Assembly: GCA_020152595.1 (NCBI GenBank)
Contig: JAIGNY010001856.1
Location: forward strand, 1,688,501 to 1,752,500
Direction of reading: 5' to 3'
Origin: Chiridota heheva
Lineage: Eukaryota > Echinodermata > Holothuroidea > Apodida > Chiridotidae
Length of the DNA: 64,000 bases
Shown here one piece after another: positions 54,501 through 63,500 of the stretch. The stretch's first letter is position 1. The number at the start of each line of letters is the position of its first letter. The notes beneath the pieces were generated by a model that was not told where the DNA came from, searched no databases, and saw nothing but the letters and a program-made list of their open reading frames with translations. The position numbers were made by a program, and so were the translations under genes.

Positions 54501-57500
54501 TATTGATAGACAATGTGGTAGAAACCACATACCACACATTAAAACAATGTGCTACAAACCACATACCACACATTATGACAATGTGCTACAAACCACATAC
54601 CACACATTATGACAATGTGCTACAAACCACATACCACACATTATGACAATGTGCTACAAACCACATACCACACATTAGGACAATGTGCTACAAACCACAT
54701 ACAGTACCACACATTATGCCAATGCGCTACAAACCACATACCACACATTATGACAATGTGTTACATACCACACAATGTGCCAATGAGCTACAAACCACAT
54801 ACCACACATTATGACAATGTGCTACAAAGCACAAACCACACATTATGACAATAAGCTACAAACCACATACAGTACCACACATTATGCCAATGTGCTACAA
54901 ACCACATACTACACATTATGACAATGTGCTACAAACCACATACAGTACCACACATTATGATAATGTGATACAAACCACACATTATGATAATGTGATACAA
55001 ACCACACATTATGATAATGTGATACAAACCACACATTATGATAATGTGATACAAACCACACATTATGCCAGCTGCAAAGTAGGCTATCACAATTTGTATT
55101 GTAAATTTGTAAATTAAACACAAATTTTTTGGAAACAGAAATTAATATCATGAATATGGTAATCCCTATTAAACGAAGCCAAAAGGCGGTAAAGTCTTCC
55201 TGACAGGGGATACCCCTAAACTACCAAACAATCCCAGAAGGGTATTGGTGGAGGAAGGGGGGGCTCTGTTATCCAGACTGACAACATATTTGTGTAGAAA
55301 TGACTAATATCAGACAAAATTACAGTCACAAATCATAGTTCTTGAGATTCAGTGGTTGCTGTCTATCACACCCAAAGCGACAAATGCTGTGGATGTGCAC
55401 AATACAATAACATCAATGTCATTAGCAAAGTTTGTAAGGATGAGGGCAGGATGAGTCCTTGCTGAAAACTTTTTGCGGAATGAAATATTGAAGTAGTTTG
55501 TTTCTTTTAAAGTCCTTATTCATATAAGATGATCTGAAGTCCTCGCTGCTTTGCTACGAAGCTTTACCTAGTTCTTTACAAGGATTAATCTCATACCATG
55601 CTGCTCTGCATCAGTCTGCCTCGAGTCTTTTTCATCTGCTTCTCTTTCTCTCTTCTTTTTCTTGTGTTTCTTTGACTTGCTATAAACATAAAGAGACAGA
55701 CAATACTATTACTTTCTTTAATATTATTGTTACTCTACAGCAATTAAATCTTCTATGGCTTCTATGCCATAATCATACTAATTGTAAATATTCAAACACT
55801 TACTGTATCTTGTAAATAACTCAGTTATTTAGTTTTATTGCCAGAAACTCATTTACAAATTCCAATGCTATGCTAGGATTTCACCAGATATTTGAGCAAG
55901 AGAACACTTAAGATTATCTTCTAGCCCTCAATGTAATTGTACGTTAATTATGTGCACTATGTTTTCTTTGTGCTCACTGCTTTATCATCTTCTTCTTCCA
56001 ATTTACATTTCAAATATCAACTGGCTCTAGAAACGGAACTTGATAGTTCAAACCGGGACAGAAAATAAATGAACATCGCGTTTGCATGCTTCTCTTCTTG
56101 AATAGTGTTTGGAGAAGCAGGCAGGGGATGACTTTCCTGCTGTCAGGACCTCCATTTAATGTCCTCATCCGAGGGATGGGGAGCGCTTTCATCTAAGGGA
56201 CAGGAAGCGCCCTCATCTGAGGGACAGGGAGCGCCCTCATCTGAGGGACGGGGAGCCCCATTCAACCATTGTTCACATCTCCCAAATCGCTGAATGAGGA
56301 GCAGGAGTTGCAGACGGCGTACTTCTGCTTTGATGTTCGGCGTATCTGACTGCATATTGTAGCTGTGAGAAATCAAGTGAGACTTGCGAGAGCCCCGAAC
56401 CTGGGACCTCCAGCATCTGTTGTGCACTCTACCAACTGAGCTACCTGGCTACTGACCTTAAAATAGACACCTCCGTGGCAGAGCAGTTGATTTGAGTTAA
56501 AGAATGCCAGAAACCACATCTTACAAGCTTCTCAAGTTATACATATCTAACCTCATATCATGGCGGCTGCTACTTTGTGTCAGTATATAATAACATCATT
56601 TGCCATCAGCACACAGTGATGTAATTTTTCAGTCTTGTATCAAAATATTATGTACAAATAAAACTTCATAGACCACTGAAAAAGAAAACTATATTTTACC
56701 AGTATACTGTAGGTTGAAAATTTCAAATAGATTACTTTGTTTTATCAAGAACTGTGTTGATGATGTTGGAAAAGATGTAAGATTGCTGCAAAGATGTAAC
56801 ATTTAGGCAAATGACTAATTTATAATCATAGCTTCTAGCAGTCTTTATATGTCTACCTTAAAATTAAAGATTTAGCTGGACATTCTTGGGTACTATTGAA
56901 GGAGACATAGTCTGACATAATCCTTATTTCATATGATAGAATTAAAAATAACAAATTCTTCTGATCCAGTTTCATACCCCCTTAAGCAATCTAACACAAT
57001 TTGTATGATTATTAAAAACTTTAATTCTACTACTAAATAGTACTATGGGAGCCACCATTTTGATGTCAAAACATGCAGATTATGATGTCATTAGCCCAGC
57101 AGGATGTTGGAATGCTTTTTATCTCTTTATAATCTACCTCAAGATTTCTAGGTTATGGGAAAAAAATGTTCTTTTGTGTACATTCTGTTCAAACTTTGTG
57201 TCACATCATTTTGAAATAATTTTTTTAATCACATTTAAAAGAAATACATAAAATTCCTTATGTCCCTATTAGGGTGTTTCAGCTGACTTCATGAGGTCAC
57301 GTGACTTTGTTTACATCGCCATTTATTGGGCAAGAATGATCGTCTGCTGTACACTTATCTAGACTTACAAAAGCTTGCATGTTGTTATATAAGATAATTT
57401 TTGTAAGATAATTATGCCAGAATCTTGCTGTGCCATTGCTTGCACTAATAGACGTGTGCCGGGGAATAAAAAGACGATTTCCATCTGATCCTGATCAACG

Positions 57501-60500
57501 CTCAAAGTGGGTTTCTGCTGTACAACGCAACGTCTTTCAATCTTCGGTATAGGATTTGCAGTAAGCATTTTATGCCAGGTATGTAGGCTTTGTCTGCGTA
57601 TAACGAACAACAATCAGATGGCGTTCACATAATAGTTACTCTTGGTATACCTGGTTTTACGTTAACTGTTTTACTACGCCTATGCAATCAGTAGCAGGCC
57701 CACTGCTAGTAAACACGATCACTAAATACATAACTTCTCAGGACTACAGTACAGTGGTCACAAAAGAGCATGAAAATTAATACCCACACCCTTTACTTTT
57801 GACTAAGGTAACCACAAAAACATAAAGCTGAACAATTTATGCACTTGTTAATTGTGTGACTCACCCCTACACCCCCAGACAAGGTGAGTTATTGCATTAA
57901 AGTGGGTGGACAAAATTTGTACATTGACACACCTCTCAGTTACTTAGGTGACTGACAATTTGTGTGAAATAACTTACCACAAATCAATCACCTCTGTAAA
58001 TAAATTGAAGTAAATTGACCCACCCCAGAGTCACTCTGGTGACTGACAATTTGATACAATGACTCACATGTAGGTCACTATTTCATATGTCAATGACTCA
58101 CCTTTGACTGACATTGTCGGGGGTAGTAGGGGTGAGTCATACAACTGGTAAATGCATTACGTTTTGGTCAATTTCCCAAATTCACTGTAAAAAAAGGTAA
58201 AATGGTCAACTCTCTAAAAGAAATTCAGTGCCTTGTGCACAGGATGATAGCATTGCAAATAATGTTGCAAATGCACGCGTACAACTTGAAAAAGGGAGGG
58301 GCCAAAACGGGCACAGATACAATAAAAATCACACAGCGCGTTCGTTTAAAAATGTGACAATTGCATTGTTGCGCACTATCAAAATTCATTCGCATTTGAC
58401 TCGCATTTGACTACAACTCCAGTTTTATTAATACATACAAGCTGTATGCGTCGTACATAAGTAACACGCACATAGGACGCACAATGGTATGTTCATATGG
58501 TCAAGGCTGTACAGAGGATTCAGATACGCACTCAAAATATGTCAATAATTTCTTTATGCAAGCGCCCTATTTTCTTATTCAGTTATTGGTTGCAAAAAAT
58601 GCTTACATGCATGTTACATTTTTGTCAAGACGCTCGCAGTAAATGTGGAAACTTTTCATTAAAAAATGTGTAATGTTAGGCTATCCTTTTAGGATAGTAT
58701 TCACGTTAGGTAGTAATTGACCTAATTAAAGTTAACGTGTGTTGATTTTCTGCTTAAAATAAGGAAGTCTATCAAAAACCGAGTTGCCAAAAATTTCTGG
58801 GCAACATATTTTGAAAACACACATTGAACTTAGCCCATTAACTTTGCTTAAGCGTGTACATTTTGTATGTAACATTAGGCGTAACATTAGTCCTAATCGT
58901 TCGTAATGTTAGGCCTAACTTTAGTCTTAAAAATCACAAGATTCAGAGTGAAGGAGTTGGTGTCCTTAGGGCCTACTCTCGCGTCAGACATCCGGGAATG
59001 TTGTGGTGCACGGCGACGTAACAATGCTTTTTTGACAATCTCAAACTTCAGTCAAAGGGGAAAACAAACAGTCAGTTCATGAGTTATCATTGCAGTCATG
59101 AGTAAGTTTATTGTTTGCCTTCTTAAATCATTTCATTCATTTTCATTTCCTTATCTTCCTATTATAGTATTAGTGTCCATTGCAGCCTTTAGCTGTTGTT
59201 TTTCCTGTTGTCAAGTAAAGGGCCTATATTTAGTAACATTAGGCCTAGGCCTATATCATTTGTTTAAGAGATTTGTCAATCATGTTTATTCTAACTCACA
59301 ACCTCTTTTTCCCTGTATTGTTCTTGGTAACATACTCTAGAGCCTCCGACTCTTTGGACTCCTCACGTTCGTCACAACCCCACTTGTCTCAGGCCTCAAA
59401 TTTGCCTCTAAATGCCCCACAAACTGGCTACCTTGTCTTGTTTGGTCTGAGTGATTATTCAAATCACACACTCACAACTTATCTATGTGCATCGATGGGC
59501 AATTACATTTGTACAGATCAAGTTGAAAATTGTCAAAATTCAAATCACACAAGAAAAAATTACTCCTCTTATTCCTTACCCTTTCTGGTGATATCGAAAG
59601 CAACCCTGGACCCTCCCAAAAATTTCCTTGCAAACAATGCAACAAATCTGTCAAAAATAACCAGAAAGGTATTTATTGTGATGATTGTGACTCGTGGGTT
59701 CATAGTAAGTGTGCAGGCATTAGTAATGCAGCTTACAACACCCTTGCATCATCAGCCCATGATTTGTTTGGTTCGGACTGTTCCACTCCTTGTGGCCTGT
59801 GTGGACTCCAGTGTAGATTTGATAAAGCAGTACAGTGTGACAATTGTGATCAATGGATTCACACTAAGTGCTGCAACATTGATGACTCAAAATACAGCGA
59901 CCTCCTGCATTCTAGCTGTACCTGGATATGTGATACTTGTGACTTCATGAACTTCTCAGATTCTTTCTTCTCAACTAACAATTCCATCAATTGTACTAAC
60001 TCATATGAGCACTTCAAAGTTATTCTTCCGGCCTTGACTCAGGGTCCAACCACCATCCTGATGTCAAATTGAAAACTAATCAAAAAAAGGTAAAAAGGAA
60101 GGTTTTAAAATTTCTTGTTATCAACTTTCAAAATGTTCGAAACGAGAAAGCCTCCATTGAAAGTCTCATAAAAGACAAAGACCCATATGTCATTATTGGC
60201 ACTGAAACCTGGCTAAATTCCGAAATCAACAACTCTGAAATTTTTCCCGACAACTATACAGTCATTTACAAAGATAGAAGTACAAATGGTAATGGTGGTG
60301 TATTACAGGCAATAAAAAATGACCTGATTTTCACTGAGCTCACTAAACTAGACTCTGACTGTGAGATCATCTGAACCAAATTCCAATTTCCTAAGGAAAA
60401 GAGCATGTATGTAGGAACTTTTTACAGGCCCAGTCACAATGACCTTACTAGCCTTCTTGAGTTGAGAAAATCACTACAAAATTTTGGGGAAAATTCTGAC

Positions 60501-63500
60501 AAAAACAATGTTATTCTTGCTGGTGATTTCAACCAACCTAACATTGACAGGAGCCAAAACATTATTTCAGGCACTAACGCTTTCTCCGAAGCAGTCAAAA
60601 TGCTTCTTCAAGTGGCCTATTCATTCAACCTCACTCAAATGGTGCAGTCACCTACCAGAGATAACAACATTCTTGATTTTGTATTTACTTACAACTCACC
60701 AGCTGTTAACTCAGCTAACGTCATACCCAGTATAAGTGACTATGATATTGTTGAACTGACCCTAAACATCTCCCCTCCTCGTAAAAAGTTGCCTAAACGT
60801 AAAATCTATTTAAGAAAAAAAAAGCTAACACAGAACGCATAAAAGAAGACCTGTCTAAACTTAAACTGCGATATTATTCTAAATTCAATAGCTCATCCAT
60901 TATTGTTGATGAAAAATGGAATTTCTTTAAAAAGGAAATTAAAGTGATTATTAAAGAAAAACACACCTCACAAATTCACCTCAACTAAACTAAATCTACC
61001 TTGGTTCACCCACATCCAACACCGTCTCTGCAGAAAAAAAGAGATAAACTCTTCAAGAAAGCTAAGAAAACTCAACAAATCCATGACTGGGATACATATA
61101 AAAGCTTTAGGAAATCTGTCTGTAAAAACATCAAATAAGCTAGAAACAACTTTATCTGTAATAAACTTAAAAATTCCCTAACTGAAAACCCTAAGGCAAT
61201 TTGGTCCTACATAAAAAGACTTACAAATAATTCCATAGGTGTGTCAGACCTTATGAACAACGGTAAACTTTGTAATGACAGTATGACTAAAGCTAACATT
61301 CTAAACAACCAGTTTTTCAGCGTTTTCACAGAAAATACCTCTTAAATTCCTGTAACTAAACCACTCACCACCAACAAAATAAACCAACTTATAATCACTC
61401 CAGAAGGTGTCAAAAAGCAACTGCAAAAGCTAAACCCCAAAAAAGCCTCAGGTCCCGACCATATACCACCATGGTTCTTAAAAACACATGCAGAAGACCT
61501 TTGTGAAATCCTAACTGATTTCTTCCAAATCTCTGTAGATAACGGTTCTATCCCAAACAAATGGAAAGAAGCAAACATATGTAGCATTTCTAAAAAAGGT
61601 GATAAACAAAACCCAGCTAATTATAGACCTATTTCCCTCACCTGCATTTGTAGTAAAATCCTTGAGCATATAATCCACTCACATGTGATGAAATTCCTTG
61701 ATGAGCATAATATCTTAACTGATCTCCAACATGGCTTTCGAGCAAAAAGATCAAATAAAACACAACTTCTCTTAACAATAAATAATATTTCTAAACAAAT
61801 TGACCAAAACAGTACCATCTCTATGGCTATACTCGACTCCTTAAAAGCGTTCAATAAAGTCCCACACCAACGTCTGTTATCGACACTTTCCGCATATGGC
61901 ATTGATGAAAATCTACTGGCCTGGTTTGCATCCTTCCTCAGCAACCGCATTCAGCGTGTTGTCTGTGATGGCAAAATCTCAAATCCTAAACAAGTTCAAT
62001 CTGGTGTACCACTAGGTACCGTTTTAGGTCCTTTACTCTTCCTTTTATATGTCAATGACATCCCAGATAATATAAACAGCACGGTTAGACTGTTTGCTGA
62101 TGATTGTCTTGTGTATAGAACAACTGATAAACCCTCTGGCTAACAAATCCTCCAAGATGATCTAAATAAACTTGAACAATGGCAAAATAAATGGCAAATG
62201 AATTTTAACCCCTCTAAATGCTACATCCTCACACTATCTCCTAGAAAATGCTATAAATCACCAGTTTATACCTTGTGCAACCAGCCGCTAAAACATGTCA
62301 ACTCCCACCCATACCTAGGTGTTAAAATTGATAATAAACTCAGATGGGATAAACATATACACAACATCACCAACAGAGCAAACTCTGTACTTGGCCTATT
62401 AAGGCGTACTGTAACCTCTCAAACTGTCCCACTGACGTTAAAACCACTGCATATAAAGCTCTAGTGAGGCCAGTACTTGAGTATGCATCAGCAGTTTGGG
62501 ACCCCCATCACCAGTGCAATGTAGTTAAGCTTAAATCAATTCAATGGAGAGCAGAAAGGTTCTGTATGGCAGACTACTCTTATAAATCCAGTGTCACTAG
62601 CGTGCTTCATAAATTAGATTGGCCCCTGCTAATAACAAGAAGGAACACCTGACTAAAAATGCTATATAAAATTAATAAGAGTCTTGTCGCCATTGATAAT
62701 GATAACCTGATCCCAAAAATTAATACAAGAAATAACCATGATCTAAATTTCAACATTCCTTATGTTAAAAAGAATGTTTATAATTGTCAATAGGCTAGGC
62801 CTACTCCTTCTTTCCTCAAACACTAAAAGATTGGAATGCTTTACCATCAGACATTGTATATGCACCAAGTCTAAACTGTTTTAAAGGTAATCCTGCTAAG
62901 TTTGTTAGCCTAGGCCTAATTGATTTTTTATTTTATTATTATAAAAAAGATATTCTTCTCATATTTTTGCTACGCTCGGTTGGTGTTCATGTCCTCTAGA
63001 AGGATTTTTGCCAACTTTACCTATTCAGATTCAGATAGGAGAAAAACATTTTTTTTTTCTTTCAACAAATAACTTCCAGTACTAGGCCTAGGCCCCTACT
63101 GGACAATTCATTTTTCTTCAAATGGGCCTAGGGCATAGATTCCAACATAGGCCTAGCCTATATGATTACCATTAATTTCCCCTGACTGGCTGAAGCGACA
63201 TAAGTATTGATAAAGTTTCTCCTCCATCATGGCAAAACCATACTGAGCTCGTACACAGTTAGCCTAACTTAAGGCCTAGGCTACCACAAAAATGAAGAGC
63301 CTAGGCCTAGGCCCTACTAACGTTACTAGGCCTAGGGGCCTATATTAGGCCAGGCCTAGTGCGTAGCATGTAGGACATAGGCTACAGAGGGAGATGTTAT
63401 CTCACTAATATTGCAGTAGCCTAGCCCACTGGCAGTATTAATATTCGCGTCTTCAGACGAAACCTGAAACAAATCATTCAAACCTGGAACTTAAGGATCC

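Larger units (their letters stand above)
59098..63036 (+). mobile_element. CR1/L2-type LINE carrying a 2A-like peptide
   Basis: About 3.9 kb, plus strand, with a PHD-finger ORF1, an endonuclease/reverse-transcriptase ORF2 without RNase H, and a short 3' tail (ATTCAG)2 at 63022-63035. Insertion into the older repeat fixes the boundaries to within a few bases. Several stops and frameshifts mean this copy is dead. Confidence 0.88.
58985..63215. mobile_element. older repeat (GCACGGCGACGTAACAA family) split by a LINE
   Basis: 58985-59097 matches 10095-10200 (TGTTGTGGTGCACGGCGACG, CTCAAACTTCAGTCAAAGGG, TTATCATTGCAGTCA). The match resumes at 63037 (GGAGAAAAACAT, TTCATTTTTCTTC, CTGACTGGCTGAAGCGACAT), matching 10203-10356. 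The LINE therefore inserted between 59097 and 63037. Copy 2 also gained GGCCTA-rich inserts. Confidence 0.8.

Noticed and set aside
16909-55072. CRISPR-like arrays
   Set aside because: Units are contiguous with no unique spacers, the genome is animal, and there are no cas genes. They are minisatellites.
56010-56427. Minus-strand frames next to the tRNA-like sequence
   Set aside because: They run over a 24-bp repeat and a tRNA-derived sequence; no domain.
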